A stretch of DNA of 64,000 nt from DATBLE01 sp050258035 (GCA_050258035.1 JBLMYA010000071.1:3346-67345); one strand, 5' to 3'; shown: positions 10,101-19,042, counted from the stretch's first letter. Translations and numbers: made by a program. Notes: generated by a model from the letters alone, not told the origin.

Positions 10101-10969
10101 CCGCCACGCCGGCGGGGCAGCGGGCTGCGCTCGGGCGCCTCGCGCGCTGGGGCATCACGCCGCTCGCTGCCGAGACCGAGGATCCCACGATCGGAGGGCT
10201 GGCGGAACGCGTACTCCGGGCCGTCGAGGTCCTCGAGCGCCGGATCGACGAGTCCGCCCCTGATCTCGACGACGCGGCCGTCTCGGTGCTGGCCACCTCG
10301 ATCAGCTCCCTCGTCGCGCCCGAGGGCCCCTACCCGGTGTTCGCACGGCTGCCGGCGGCGGCCTTCGAGGGCGTACGCGCCGAGTCGACCGGCGCGGGCA
10401 CCGCTCCTCGGCTCGACCCCGACTGGTTGGAGACGGTCGCTCCGGTTCGCCCGGCTCTCGCCCGACTGGAGGCCGTGCAGTTCGGCCAGCGCCTCGCGGC
10501 GGGCGGTCAGCCGCTGCGGGCTTGGTCGAACCGTCCCGGCGATCCCTGGCAGACCGTCGCCCCGCCGCCGTCGGACACCGAGGTCGTGCGGCCGACGCGG
10601 CTCGTTGCGGCGTTCGGCCCGCCGGGAGTGCTGCCGTCGAAGCCCGTCGCGGCGACCGCGGGGAGGGTGGCGGTCGTCGTCGCCGACCGCTTCGCAGAGA
10701 CCGTTCCCGACTCGGAGCAGGCCAGCTCCGTGGCGTTCTCCCATGATCTGCCGCCGGCCCGGGCGCCGCAGGCGGTCGTGCTCGCGGTGCCGCCGGTGGT
10801 CGACGAGGAACTGACGGGCGCGGTGCTCGTGGACATCGTCGCCGAGGTGAGACAGCTCGCCCGGACGCGAATGGCGGACGCTTCGCAGCTGGGCGCGGCC
10901 GCGGCCGCGCTGCATCTCGCCGCGCTGCCGGCGAGCGGTCGAGTCGGTGTGGAGTTGGGGGCGCGCTGA
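7121..10969 (+). CDS. Giant uncharacterised protein, operon gene 4
   Basis: A 1282-residue protein starting at TTG 7121, which overlaps the previous stop (TTGA) and has GGAGG about 9 bases upstream. The N-terminus reads SAPQIGVLVPVRLETRFV, followed by RLRVRVVPDAVSI and a region rich in Trp and Arg (ERAAWLARTFPP). The bulk is Ala- and Arg-rich with long predicted helices. Local motifs include LRIENQPYGLLPATSL (about residues 330-345) and WGHSLANVWGYESL. No nuclease, protease, ATPase or transmembrane signature is visible. Its size, the absence of a leader and the tight coupling suggest a structural or scaffold component of the same complex as genes 2, 3 and 5. The function is not known to me. 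Confidence 0.85.
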   Translation: MSAPQIGVLVPVRLETRFVAPAGRVQSWRLRVRVVPDAVSISNHDDRPSTDELDAVEAMWRAAGGHGLESPEGRRAWRDLALAVGPERAAWLARTFPPTTGPDGEITITRPGDTRTEMRAPKVMGLPPAIEVWLARGGRPPLLAATLTVLAEGVDLDLDDPNSTKQPWWVSFQEAVRVGLAAELDLGTAIPDDIDALYVVGIGGGDPGPLLTSQADAGRLGVLPPGSATNTVNGTEAVSLGDTDAWRRLVPVGTTDQAGTVAVSNALAGAPVVRGVVGGEGDHRPVNSALVGALWPALWGHSLANVWGYESLADELGLWAAANLVPEGPLPALRIENQPYGLLPATSLHRWQAANGDPAIERRLVPLLRSLVDTWAAGAERQVGQQQADVLGGLVRNPTAARYAWRWTMPTTLAHALSFRFGQAVPAADLNSWWTKQAARTPRLDPAAKPARQLVSVGWAQNVALPMVEPDDLPAGTTTGKGLSRLAAASVAELLANGPAEGRAPTTPPWGTSVLSELARHSLIASAAAVARGTAGQSRAIVEPVGVDRRTATETETWALRLQQVDLSRRGDPAVGVRRNAVNGLKKLAAADVEDIERGLRAALETATNRLDPWATAIAWRRLQDLAAAPRSLGVYGWVDAPRPRQTVSDNRFVLAPSPDQAAVTAVLRDRALHDPDADRWQMTLTSDPIRSALRLADLTREGAHPTESLGQMVEAIVQRPAVIDRLRTAFPTVHVFVRGDLKIRRVCNGAAVLEAVVSRPDDLRALGVLVGQITALQELSAAVDALADLHVAEAVFGVVKGRTANAAAATTAAAGQAPPPGFDVVRTPRSGRVVNTVAVVVLPDAAAPTGQRPSPAAVADPAVAAYLDARSGAAGSPAWRWTKLDATGAPAGTVTLADVGLRPCDTVGLGAANLRDVVRVASGAAGLSPDDPPGHATVRALAAALAGEPALSDDVGKRREEGSVAAELAQRYRDVRAAAVAAAAAARDATASTATPAGQRAALGRLARWGITPLAAETEDPTIGGLAERVLRAVEVLERRIDESAPDLDDAAVSVLATSISSLVAPEGPYPVFARLPAAAFEGVRAESTGAGTAPRLDPDWLETVAPVRPALARLEAVQFGQRLAAGGQPLRAWSNRPGDPWQTVAPPPSDTEVVRPTRLVAAFGPPGVLPSKPVAATAGRVAVVVADRFAETVPDSEQASSVAFSHDLPPARAPQAVVLAVPPVVDEELTGAVLVDIVAEVRQLARTRMADASQLGAAAAALHLAALPASGRVGVELGAR

Positions 10970-12510
10970 TGCCGTACCGCTTCGACCTCCACGTTCGGCT
11001 CGAGGCGGTACACACGGTGAACGACCCCGGCGCCTTGCGCGAGGCGCTGCGCGCGGCGGTGCACGACCCGATGTGGTTTCTCGGCCGTCAGTGGCAGCTC
11101 GGCGAGCATCGCGGAACCGACGCCGCCTCGCCCGCGCTCGTCCGTCTCACGGTCACCGAGACACCGATCGCCGGCCGCTCGGGAGCGCCCGAGGACGATC
11201 CGCGGATCACTCCGCCGGAGGCGATCGTCGAGTCCGAGCCGGAGCAGTGGTGGACGATCGGCCGGCGAGTCCGCGTCGGTCGCGCGCTGCGGACGGCGGT
11301 CGTCGCGGCACGGCGGAACGATCCGGCGCTGCTGCTCGCCGGCGTCCCGGCACCATACGACGCGCTCAACGGCCGGGTGCTCGACGGCCTCGCGCTGTAC
11401 CGCGCACGCACCTCGCTCGGGCTGACCGACGCACTGTTCGCGGCCCAGGGCGTCCCTGCCGTCGAGCCCGCCGACGACTGGGACCCCGCGGAGCTCGCCT
11501 ACTCGGCGACGTTCTCCGCCGGGCCGACCACGCTCACGATCCCGCGGCACGACGGCGGCGACGTGGACTGGTACTCGGCCACGGCCGACAACGCGGCCTC
11601 CCCGGCCTCGTTGTCCAAGGTAGTGCGGACGAGCTACCCGACCCGCGTCTCCTACGACGGCGCTCCGCATCCGCGCTGGTGGCAGATCGAGGAGTTGCGC
11701 TACGACCCTGGTGCGGTCGCTCCCCATCGCACCCGGCTCGCGTCGCTCATGCTGATCCAGGCCACCGCGTCGCACGGCGACGACTGGTTCACCGCACCGC
11801 TGATCGGCCCGACCGGAACCCTCGTGGCGGTCACGGAACTCGAGGTCGAGGACGTGATGGGGCTCACCGCGAAGGAGCCCGCCGCCGACGACTGGACGTT
11901 CTACCGGGTCAGCGGACGGCGGCCGAACGAGCTGCTCGTGTGGCCGGCCGTCGCCAACCCGCTCACCGGGACGACTGCGCTCGACGACGTGCAGCTCGGC
12001 GTCGACGAGGACGCCAACGTGCTCTGGGCGATCGAGCGCCGAGTCGACGGCATCGAGCTGGTGGAGCCGGACGATCCTACCGAGGAGCCGCCCGCCGCAC
12101 CCCCCTCCGGTGACGTGGTCGTCACCGGCACTCGGCGCTACCGCTACGTGCCGGCCACCACCGTCCCGCACCGCTGGCACCCGTACCTCTCGTCCGACGC
12201 CGGGAACGTGCGCCGCTTCGTGCAGGGTCGTCTGGCCGACCTCAACGTCCGCCCGATCGCGCCGCGCCCGGGGCCGACCAGCCGCATGCTGCGCGACCCC
12301 GCTGCCGGGCCAGCCGACCCCGTGCACCAGATCGTGCCGGGTGCCGTGCCCCGCAACGGCATCCGCATCGAGCGGCGCCACGTGCTCGGCCGCCGCGTCG
12401 ACGGCCAGCCGGTGCTGTGGGTGCAACGCCGCCGCACCCCGCTCTTCGCGCCGCCGGCGTCGCAGCTTCGCTTCGACGTGCTCGAGGAGATCCTCGAAAT
12501 CCGGCCGTAG
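10969..12510 (+). CDS. Uncharacterised protein, last gene of giant operon
   Basis: A 513-residue protein starting at an ATG that overlaps the previous stop (ATGA), with a GGGGG-rich stretch upstream. The N-terminal block DPMWFLGRQWQLGEHRGTDA (about residues 28-47) stands out as strongly patterned. I recall closely related W-x-L-x-R-Q-W-Q motifs in uncharacterised proteins encoded beside very large partners in other bacteria, though this is unverified. A second Trp-rich stretch (PRWWQIEELRYD) lies near residue 225. There are no membrane segments. No obvious co-directional gene follows: the next gene is convergent, so the operon ends here. Function unknown; a structural role with the upstream giants is an inference from coupling. 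Confidence 0.8.
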   Translation: MPYRFDLHVRLEAVHTVNDPGALREALRAAVHDPMWFLGRQWQLGEHRGTDAASPALVRLTVTETPIAGRSGAPEDDPRITPPEAIVESEPEQWWTIGRRVRVGRALRTAVVAARRNDPALLLAGVPAPYDALNGRVLDGLALYRARTSLGLTDALFAAQGVPAVEPADDWDPAELAYSATFSAGPTTLTIPRHDGGDVDWYSATADNAASPASLSKVVRTSYPTRVSYDGAPHPRWWQIEELRYDPGAVAPHRTRLASLMLIQATASHGDDWFTAPLIGPTGTLVAVTELEVEDVMGLTAKEPAADDWTFYRVSGRRPNELLVWPAVANPLTGTTALDDVQLGVDEDANVLWAIERRVDGIELVEPDDPTEEPPAAPPSGDVVVTGTRRYRYVPATTVPHRWHPYLSSDAGNVRRFVQGRLADLNVRPIAPRPGPTSRMLRDPAAGPADPVHQIVPGAVPRNGIRIERRHVLGRRVDGQPVLWVQRRRTPLFAPPASQLRFDVLEEILEIRP

Positions 12511-12613
12511 CCGGTGCTCTTCGCCGTGGTTCGGGTTGCGAGGCCGTATTCGTCGAGGTCGGTCTCCAGTCGGGATTCGCCCGGCCCGACTTCAGGATGA
12601 CCGTACACGCGCG

Positions 12614-15600
12614 TCAGGCGGGAACCTGCGTCTGCCCGTGGGCGCTCGCCGTGACCCGCTCGAGCCACGGTCTGGCCTTGAGCCGGTCGAAGATCTCGCG
12701 GGCTTCCTCGAGCAGCGGAACGGCCTCCGCCGCCCGGCCCTGCGCGACCAGCCATTCGCCGTGCTCGAGGAGCGCGACCGCGAGATGGAAAGGCATGCTG
12801 AGCTCACGAAACAGGCCGTGGGCGCGGAGCATCCCAGGCTCGACGCCGTCGTCCTCGCCGTGGCGTTCGGCGAGTCGTGCCCGGAACCGGGCGTAGTGGC
12901 CCTCCAGGAAGAGTGTCCGGTCGGTCGGGCGCATTCGCTCCCATTCGCCGAGGAGCTCGGTCACACGGTCGAGATCGTCGAGATCGAACGCGGCTTCGGT
13001 TGCCTCGACCAGCGAGTGCTTGAAGAAGGGGTGCCGCACGTTCAGCTTGTCGCGCTCGACCAGCGCGCGTGATGCTGCCGCCAAGGCTTCCCGCGGGCGG
13101 CGCTCGGCTCTGAGAACCACGGCTTCGCAGAGGGAGTACAGAACGCGGGCCTGCACCTCCTCCGAGGCTGCAGCAACGCTGCCCGCCTCGAGCTCGCGCC
13201 GCGCGTCCTCGATCTCGCCGCGGTGCACGTGCGCGGTCGGCACCGCCATCAACTTCGCCTCCGGGTGCGAATCCGACGACTCAGCGATGTCGTCGAGTTC
13301 TGCGGTGACGCGAAAGACGTCGTCCCAATGGCCGAGCAGCATGTAGTCGGCGAGGAGATGAATGAGGAACATCTGCTCCTCGTCGCGGTCTCCACGCTTG
13401 CGGGACAGCTCGAGCCCTTCCATGTCGATGCGCTTCGCCTCGGAGAAGTTGTCACGCGCGCTGAACTGATAGGACAGATTGATCAGTGCCCGCAGGAGCG
13501 CCGGGCCAAGCTCGTGCTCGGAGGCAATGGCGTGGGCCCGCTCGAGCAAAGCCAGCGCCTCCTCGTACCGGCCGGCAGCGTCCAGAAGCAGGTGTTTCGT
13601 GTTGAGCGCCTGCGAAAGCACCTCCGGCAGACCGATGGACTCGGCGATCTCCAGTGCGCGGTCGACCCGGTCGGCGGCCGAGTCGAAGTCGCCGAGGAAG
13701 AAGCGCAATCGCCCGAGTTCCGCTGCGACCGCCGCCAGGTCGGCGTCCGGTTCGTCGTCCGCCATCACCCGGAAGGAGCTCTCGATCCGGTCTGCTCCCT
13801 CGGCAAGATCGCCCCGCAGCCAATATGCGCGCCCGAGTCTTGCTGCGACACGCGCGCTCCCGTGCGTATCGCCGACGTCTTCGAAGAGCTCGATCGAGCG
13901 CTCCAGGCATCTGAACGCGTCCTCGACTCGGTCGCCCTGGAGGGCCATCGCACCGGCCAGCTCGAGGAGTCTCGCCTCTGCTGTCGGATCGCTTGCGAGC
14001 CCCGCGGCCTGCTCGTAGTAGTGCTGCGCCTCTTCGGTCGCTGCCAAAGAGCCGGCACGCTCTGCTGCCCGGGAGAGGTTCTCGAACGCCTTCGACCTGA
14101 TCTGGCCGGCGTCCTCGGCTTCGGGAGCCGCGTTGTACGCGTCGAGGTAGTGCGCGGCGATGACCTCGACCACTTCCTGCTCTGCGGAGCCCCACGCCTG
14201 CTCCAGGTGGGCGGCCGCGGCGAGGTGGCGCGCCTTTCTGTCCTTCTTGGCCAGGGTCTCGTACGCGACATGCTTGAGCAGGTCCTGCAGGAAGCTGTAC
14301 TGACCGCGGTCCGGTGACCTTGGATCTGCCTGGACGGAAAAGACCTCCTTCCTGACCAGCGACGTCAGGACCGGCTCGAGCGCATCCTCGTCGGAGCTGG
14401 AGAGCGCCGAGAGCCCGGCCCTGGTGAAGCTCTTGCCGAGCACCGCGGCGTCCTGGACGACTCGTCGTTGCTCGGGACTGAGGCCGTCCAGGCGCGCTGC
14501 GATCAAGGCGTGCAGTGTCTCCGGCACGTCGAGTGTGTCGATCATCCCGGAGGGCCGGTAGACCTCGCCCTTGCGTTCGAGCAGGCCGCGGTCGAGCAAC
14601 ATCCGCACGGTCTCAACGGCGTACAGCGGCACGCCCTCGGCCCGATCGAGGATCTGCGCACGCAGGTCGACCGGGAGGCCGGGAACGAACCCATCGAGCA
14701 GTTCCTCCATCGCCTCAGGAGAGAGCGACTCGAGCGAGAGCATCGTCGCGTTGCGACCGGCCCCGCCCCAGCTCGGCCGCCGTTCGGCCAACTCGGGCCG
14801 AGCGAGGGCGAGCACGAAGAGCGGGTGCCCCCGTGACCAGTCGAGAAGATGCTCGACGAAATCGAGGAGGCTCATGTCCGCCCACTGCAAGTCCTCGAAG
14901 ACGAGCACGGTCGGGCCACTCTCGGCCAGGCGTTCGAAGAAGACACGCCAGGCCGAGAACAGGTCTTCCCGGTCGACGGCAGTGTGTTCCGCCAGGCCGA
15001 CCAGGTGAGCAAGACGGGGCTCGAGCCAGGCCCGCTCGTTGCTGTCGGGAATGTGCTCGTCGAGCATCGTTCGCAGCTTCGGGAGCGCAGTCTCCGGGGC
15101 CTCCTCCTCGCTGATCCGCGCTCGCATCCGCACCATCTCGGCTAGCGCCCAGTAGGCGACGCCGTCCCCGTAGGCGAGGCAGCGCCCCCGGTGCCACCAG
15201 ACCTGCTCGAGCAGCCCGTCCAGGTACTTCTCGAACTCCCAGGCCAGACGCGACTTGCCGATGCCGGCGATGCCGACCACGGAGACGAGGTGCGCCTTCC
15301 CCTCCTCTGCCGAGCTGTGGAAGAGCTCCTTGACCAGGCGCAGCTCCCGGCCGCGGCCGACGAACGGCGGCTCCAGCCCCTCCGCCTTGAGCGCGCCGCC
15401 ACGGCTCGCTGTCACCCGAACCGCCCGCCAGAGCGGCACCGGCTCCGACTTGCCCTTCAACTCGTGATCACCCGAGTCTTCGTAGGCGATCGCGGCCTCC
15501 GACGCCCGCTTGGTCGCCTCGCCGACGAGCACGGTGCCCGGCTCCGCGGCATCCTGAACGCGGGACGCGGTGTTGACGAGGTCACCGGCCACCATCCCCT

Positions 15601-16153
15601 GGCCTTCGGCGCCCAGCGTGACCGCTGCTTCTCCGGTCAGCACGCCTGCGCGGGCCGCCAGCTCCGGTGCTTCGATCTCCTCGCCGAGCGCCGCCACCGA
15701 CGCGACGAGGTCGAGAGCCGCCCGCACGGCGCGCTCGGCATCGTCTTCCTGCGCCGTCGGCGTTCCCCACACGGCCATCACCGCGTCGCCGATGAACTTC
15801 TCCACCGTGCCGCCGTAGAGCTCGATCAGGCGCCTGCAGATGTCGAAGTAGCGGGAGAGAAGTTCGCGTACCTCCTCTGCATCACGCGACTCCGAGAGCG
15901 TGGTGAAGCCGACCAGGTCGGCAAACAGGACCGAGACGAAACGGCGCTCCGCCGCCGGCTCGGCCCGCGCGGCGGGCGACTCGACAGCCGGTGAAGTCGC
16001 TGAGGTCAAGGCGGCGCCGCACTCGCCGCAGAAGTCCTCTCCCGGCTCGTTTGCCGCGCCGCACGCGAGACATCCCCTGGCCAGCGGCCTTCCGCATTTC
16101 GCGCAGAACTTGCGCCCTTCACGGTTCTCTGCGCTGCAACTCGGACAGACCAT
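12614..16153 (-). CDS. Class III nucleotide cyclase / ATPase / TPR regulator
   Basis: A 1179-residue protein. The ATG at 16153 is chosen because the protein then opens with two zinc-ribbon pairs (CPSC, CAKC, CLAC, CGEC, residues 3-46); the open frame continues upstream as low-complexity sequence. Residues about 70-240 form a class III cyclase domain with the first metal-binding Asp in LFADLVGF, KFIGDAV carrying the substrate Lys and second metal Asp, and VNTASRVQ carrying the transition-state Asn and Arg, so it should be active. An AAA-type NTPase follows (Walker A GIAGIGKSRL, Walker B VLVFEDLQWAD). TPR-like helical repeats fill the C-terminal half. Such proteins are cytoplasmic signal-dependent regulators; the ligand is unknown. 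It is convergent with the giant operon. Confidence 0.9.
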   Translation of the reverse strand: MVCPSCSAENREGRKFCAKCGRPLARGCLACGAANEPGEDFCGECGAALTSATSPAVESPAARAEPAAERRFVSVLFADLVGFTTLSESRDAEEVRELLSRYFDICRRLIELYGGTVEKFIGDAVMAVWGTPTAQEDDAERAVRAALDLVASVAALGEEIEAPELAARAGVLTGEAAVTLGAEGQGMVAGDLVNTASRVQDAAEPGTVLVGEATKRASEAAIAYEDSGDHELKGKSEPVPLWRAVRVTASRGGALKAEGLEPPFVGRGRELRLVKELFHSSAEEGKAHLVSVVGIAGIGKSRLAWEFEKYLDGLLEQVWWHRGRCLAYGDGVAYWALAEMVRMRARISEEEAPETALPKLRTMLDEHIPDSNERAWLEPRLAHLVGLAEHTAVDREDLFSAWRVFFERLAESGPTVLVFEDLQWADMSLLDFVEHLLDWSRGHPLFVLALARPELAERRPSWGGAGRNATMLSLESLSPEAMEELLDGFVPGLPVDLRAQILDRAEGVPLYAVETVRMLLDRGLLERKGEVYRPSGMIDTLDVPETLHALIAARLDGLSPEQRRVVQDAAVLGKSFTRAGLSALSSSDEDALEPVLTSLVRKEVFSVQADPRSPDRGQYSFLQDLLKHVAYETLAKKDRKARHLAAAAHLEQAWGSAEQEVVEVIAAHYLDAYNAAPEAEDAGQIRSKAFENLSRAAERAGSLAATEEAQHYYEQAAGLASDPTAEARLLELAGAMALQGDRVEDAFRCLERSIELFEDVGDTHGSARVAARLGRAYWLRGDLAEGADRIESSFRVMADDEPDADLAAVAAELGRLRFFLGDFDSAADRVDRALEIAESIGLPEVLSQALNTKHLLLDAAGRYEEALALLERAHAIASEHELGPALLRALINLSYQFSARDNFSEAKRIDMEGLELSRKRGDRDEEQMFLIHLLADYMLLGHWDDVFRVTAELDDIAESSDSHPEAKLMAVPTAHVHRGEIEDARRELEAGSVAAASEEVQARVLYSLCEAVVLRAERRPREALAAASRALVERDKLNVRHPFFKHSLVEATEAAFDLDDLDRVTELLGEWERMRPTDRTLFLEGHYARFRARLAERHGEDDGVEPGMLRAHGLFRELSMPFHLAVALLEHGEWLVAQGRAAEAVPLLEEAREIFDRLKARPWLERVTASAHGQTQVPA

Positions 16154-16522
16154 CAGCCTCGCGAAGAGCCTACTGCCCGGCTCACGGATCCGCCGTCGCG
16201 ATCGAATTCGTGGTCGACCACCGGAGGGGCCGAAACAGGCCGTCCGCGAACGGCCGGGCAGGTCGAGGCTGTCCACCGGCGGCTGCCGTCCTGCATCGAC
16301 TGCCGCTGCTCTGGCTGGGCTGGTCCGGGGCCCGAGTCGCATCGGTCGACTCGACGCTCGTCGGACAATGACGCGCACGGCTCTACGGGTCGATCTATCC
16401 GACATGCCTGCGGACACGCTCGATGCGACGCTGCCGCATCGCCGCTTCCGCGACCCAGAGGCGTCTCGGCGCCGGGACGCACTGGCCTGCGCCAGTGTGC
16501 GGGATGATGCTCCTATGACTTG
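16154..16522. other. Noncoding gap upstream of cyclase gene
   Basis: This 369-base stretch holds the promoter side of the cyclase gene and the outer end of the IS110 element. Open frames on both strands exist but show no recognisable protein. I see no RNA gene or clear repeat here. Confidence 0.5.
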
Positions 16523-17770
16523 TCAAGCCATCAGCGGCTCCTGTTGTTGGAGTAGTCGGTAGAGGTGGCGGGCGAGGTAGCGCTTGAGTAGGCGGACTGC
16601 TTCGCGGCTGCTCTTGCCCTCGGCGATGCGTCGCGCGATGTAGTCCTTGGTGGCCTGGTCGTGGTGGCGTCGGTGCAGGACGATCGTGTGCAGTGCGCGG
16701 TTGAGTTGGCGGTCGCCACCGCGGCTGAGCCGGTGGCGCGTGGTCTGTCCGCTCGAGGCCGGGACCGGCGCGACACCGGCGAGGCGGGCGAAGGCGGCCT
16801 CTGGGCGGAGGCGGCCTCGATGCGACCAGGCGACGATCACCTGAGCGGCGACGATCGGGCCGACTCCTGGCTCGTCGAGTAGTTGTGGTGCGAGTGCACG
16901 AACATGTCTGAGCAACTCGCGTTCGAGCTCGGCGGCTTCGGCGGTGGCCGCGTCGGCGCTTGCCCTGCTCGAGCGGCGAAGCCGGCGACAGCGTTCGAGG
17001 AGCCGCTGTACGGGTAGCCCGCGCAGTTCCTCACGCAGCCGTTCGGGAGCAGTCACGATCACGCTGCGCAGCTGTACGAGTGCTTCGCGACGGACGTCGA
17101 CGACGCTGCGGCGCGCGATCAGCAACAGGCGCAGCGCTTCACGCCGCTCTCCCGAGCGCGGCAGCGCGAGCGTCTCGCTGGCGAGTGCCGCTCGCGCCGT
17201 CCGAATCGCGTCGAGCGAGTCGTCTTTGCCGCGCAACCTGCGCTCGCCTCGTGGCTGGCGGCTGATCTCGAGCACCGGCTCGCCGCGGCCACTGAGAAAG
17301 CGTGCGAGTCCGGCGCCGTAGTGTCCGACGCCCTCGACTGCCCAGACCCGCGTACCGTTTGCGTGCTGCTCGGCGAAGTCGAGCGCCTCCCGATAGCCGC
17401 GCCCGTTCGCACACACCGCCAGCTTGGCGATGACAGCGCCGGCGGGCGCGGCGAGCACCGCCAGCACGTGCTCATCGCGATGCGTGTCGACCCCGACCAC
17501 GTAGTCCAGCTCATCTGCAAGCATCCGACCGATCCTCCGGCTCGTTCGTAGGGTTCGGTGGTGCCGGTCTGAAGCAAGGGAAACCGCGGCGGCAGGACGG
17601 TAATGAGTCACGCCGAGAAGGCGGACAAGCTCCTGATCAAGCCAGCAGCGGGCGCCAGACCGGCGCCGCCGCGCACACGCGGACGGATCATTCCCAAGGC
17701 ACGCACACGGAGGCCAGTCTCTTGACGAGTCACACGCGACACGGCGACAACCAGGCTGGCAACGGCCCCT
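16515..17770 (-). mobile_element. IS110-family insertion sequence, approximate limits
   Basis: The element is defined by its DEDD transposase (16523-17524). IS110 elements have no terminal inverted repeats and make no target duplication, so the ends cannot be read directly; the limits given are approximate. The transposase stops very close to the low-coordinate end, and about 250 bases of noncoding sequence precede its start. That is the arrangement expected for the IS110 subgroup, whose leader encodes the bispecific bridge RNA. Confidence 0.55.
16523..17524 (-). CDS. IS110-family DEDD transposase
   Basis: A 333-residue transposase. The ATG at 17524 is preferred because GGAGGA lies 8 bases upstream and the protein then begins with the RuvC-like fold; the frame also extends 29 codons further upstream. 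The catalytic residues of the DEDD domain are visible: D13 in GVDTHRDEH, E64 in WAVEGVGHYG, and D102/D105 in GKDDSLDA. The C-terminal transposase_20 domain contains EPGVGPIVAAQVI and the Ser-rich segment ASSGQTTRHRLSRGGDR, where the nucleophilic Ser of this family is expected. Length and motifs are normal, so it may be functional. It catalyses RNA-guided recombination of the element in this family. Confidence 0.92.
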   Translation of the reverse strand: MLADELDYVVGVDTHRDEHVLAVLAAPAGAVIAKLAVCANGRGYREALDFAEQHANGTRVWAVEGVGHYGAGLARFLSGRGEPVLEISRQPRGERRLRGKDDSLDAIRTARAALASETLALPRSGERREALRLLLIARRSVVDVRREALVQLRSVIVTAPERLREELRGLPVQRLLERCRRLRRSSRASADAATAEAAELERELLRHVRALAPQLLDEPGVGPIVAAQVIVAWSHRGRLRPEAAFARLAGVAPVPASSGQTTRHRLSRGGDRQLNRALHTIVLHRRHHDQATKDYIARRIAEGKSSREAVRLLKRYLARHLYRLLQQQEPLMA

Positions 17771-17805
17771 GACAGACCGGCGTGCGGAGTCTTACCGTCT
17801 CTTGG

Positions 17806-18774
17806 CTATCCGCGCTTCCAGGCCGGTTGCTTAGCGTTCCTGACGAGCAGCTTCTGGTTTCGGCCGGTTGAGCTCATCGCCCAGATGTTGTTCCCTCGGA
17901 CGAAGGCGATCGTGCGTCCGTCGGGTGACCACGCCGGATCCGAATCATGCTTGCCGGGCGTGGTCAGAAACCTGAAGTGGCTTCCCCCGGCGTCGATCAC
18001 GGCAATGCGGTCGCTGATGTCGAACACCAGCCGCCTGCAGTCCGGGGCCCAACTCGGATTTTGAGCCTTCGTCTTCGTTATCTGCCTGAGGCCGGCCCCA
18101 TCCGGCCGCATCAGGTACAGCCCGGTCTGGCCAGACCCGGCGCGCGCGAAGGCGATCGTTTTCCCGTCCGGCGACCATGCTGGTGTGTCGTCGGCCGAGT
18201 CACCAAACTCAGGGGTGAGCTCGCTGTTCGTCTTCGCGCCCCTCCTCGCGACGTAGAGGCCGCCCCCGTTTTCGTACTGGTAGCCAACGAGGACGAGGCG
18301 CTTGCCGTCCGGCGCCCATGAAGGACTCCCGGAGAACGAGCTGTCGCCGCCGGGGATCGGGTCGAGCTTCTTCTGCGGTGTGAGCACGTAGATGTCGTCG
18401 TACCCGTGCGAACCGAACGGGACGGTCTCGACAGTGAACGCGAGGAGGCGCCCGTCGCGCGACCACGCCGGGTCGAAGTAGTAGGCCGGCTCTTCGAGAC
18501 GCTCACCCGGCCCCTTCCCGGGCAACACTCGCGAGGCGTGGCGCCCGTCGGGCGAAAGGAGGTAGATGCTCGATTCGTCTCCCCTGTCGGTGCGGACGAA
18601 GGAGAGCGAGGCGTTCCCAGCGCTCGCGGCTTTCTTCCCGCCCCGACCGAAGCTTGAGTCTGCCCCTCCGGCCGCCTGCGCCCCACCAGCCCCGAGCGAG
18701 ATCACCAACCCCGCGACCGCCGCGAGCACCGACCAGCGCAACCGGCTCGTCCCCTGCCATTCTCGGATCCGCAT
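17806..18774 (-). CDS. TolB-like PD40 beta-propeller protein, secreted
   Basis: A 322-residue protein with an N-terminal signal sequence: basic MRIREWQ, a hydrophobic core VLAAVAGLVISLGA, then GAQAAGG as a probable cleavage region. The ATG at 18774 is chosen because it places the signal peptide at the N-terminus; the frame extends 21 codons upstream. At least five WD40-like PD40 repeats can be read (DPAWSRDGRLLAF, SPSWAPDGKRLVL, TPAWSPDGKTIAF, NPSWAPDCRRLVF, DPAWSPDGRTIAF), giving a six-bladed TolB-type propeller. These domains bind partners or ligands outside the cytoplasm. No other Tol component is nearby, so it is probably an independent extracytoplasmic binding protein. It lies just beyond the IS110 leader. 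Confidence 0.85.
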   Translation of the reverse strand: MRIREWQGTSRLRWSVLAAVAGLVISLGAGGAQAAGGADSSFGRGGKKAASAGNASLSFVRTDRGDESSIYLLSPDGRHASRVLPGKGPGERLEEPAYYFDPAWSRDGRLLAFTVETVPFGSHGYDDIYVLTPQKKLDPIPGGDSSFSGSPSWAPDGKRLVLVGYQYENGGGLYVARRGAKTNSELTPEFGDSADDTPAWSPDGKTIAFARAGSGQTGLYLMRPDGAGLRQITKTKAQNPSWAPDCRRLVFDISDRIAVIDAGGSHFRFLTTPGKHDSDPAWSPDGRTIAFVRGNNIWAMSSTGRNQKLLVRNAKQPAWKRG

Positions 18775-18980
18775 CACCCGCACCCTCTCGATTGCGCAGA
18801 GTGAGCTGACAGCAACAAACGCTACTAGCGCCGGCAAGCTTCACCCAGACAGGAATGCCCTGAAGTCATCATCCGACCGCAGGCAGACGCCCAGGCATGA
18901 AGTGAGACGAGGCGTCAACGCGAGCTTCGGACTGGGTCACGAACATACCCGCCCTGGTTGCCGGGCGAGGTCAAGGCCCG

Positions 18981-19010
18981 CTGCGCGAGTGTTCAGAAAT
19001 GTCCCCTGAC
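18981..19010 (+). repeat. 30-base direct repeat, copy 1
   Basis: Contains gtgttcagaaatgtcccc and matches 20731-20760 at 28 of 30 positions in the same orientation. It lies 32 bases past the stop of the glycosyltransferase gene. Sequences of this kind look like ends of an insertion element, but no transposase is present between the copies. Confidence 0.8.
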
Positions 19011-19042
19011 CACCGTCTGGTCGACCTGGTTCAGGCTGACGT

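Noticed and set aside
16154..16417. N-terminal extension of the cyclase-ATPase protein
   Set aside because: The extra 88 residues are Arg/Pro/Ser-rich and precede the natural zinc-ribbon N-terminus at ATG 16153.
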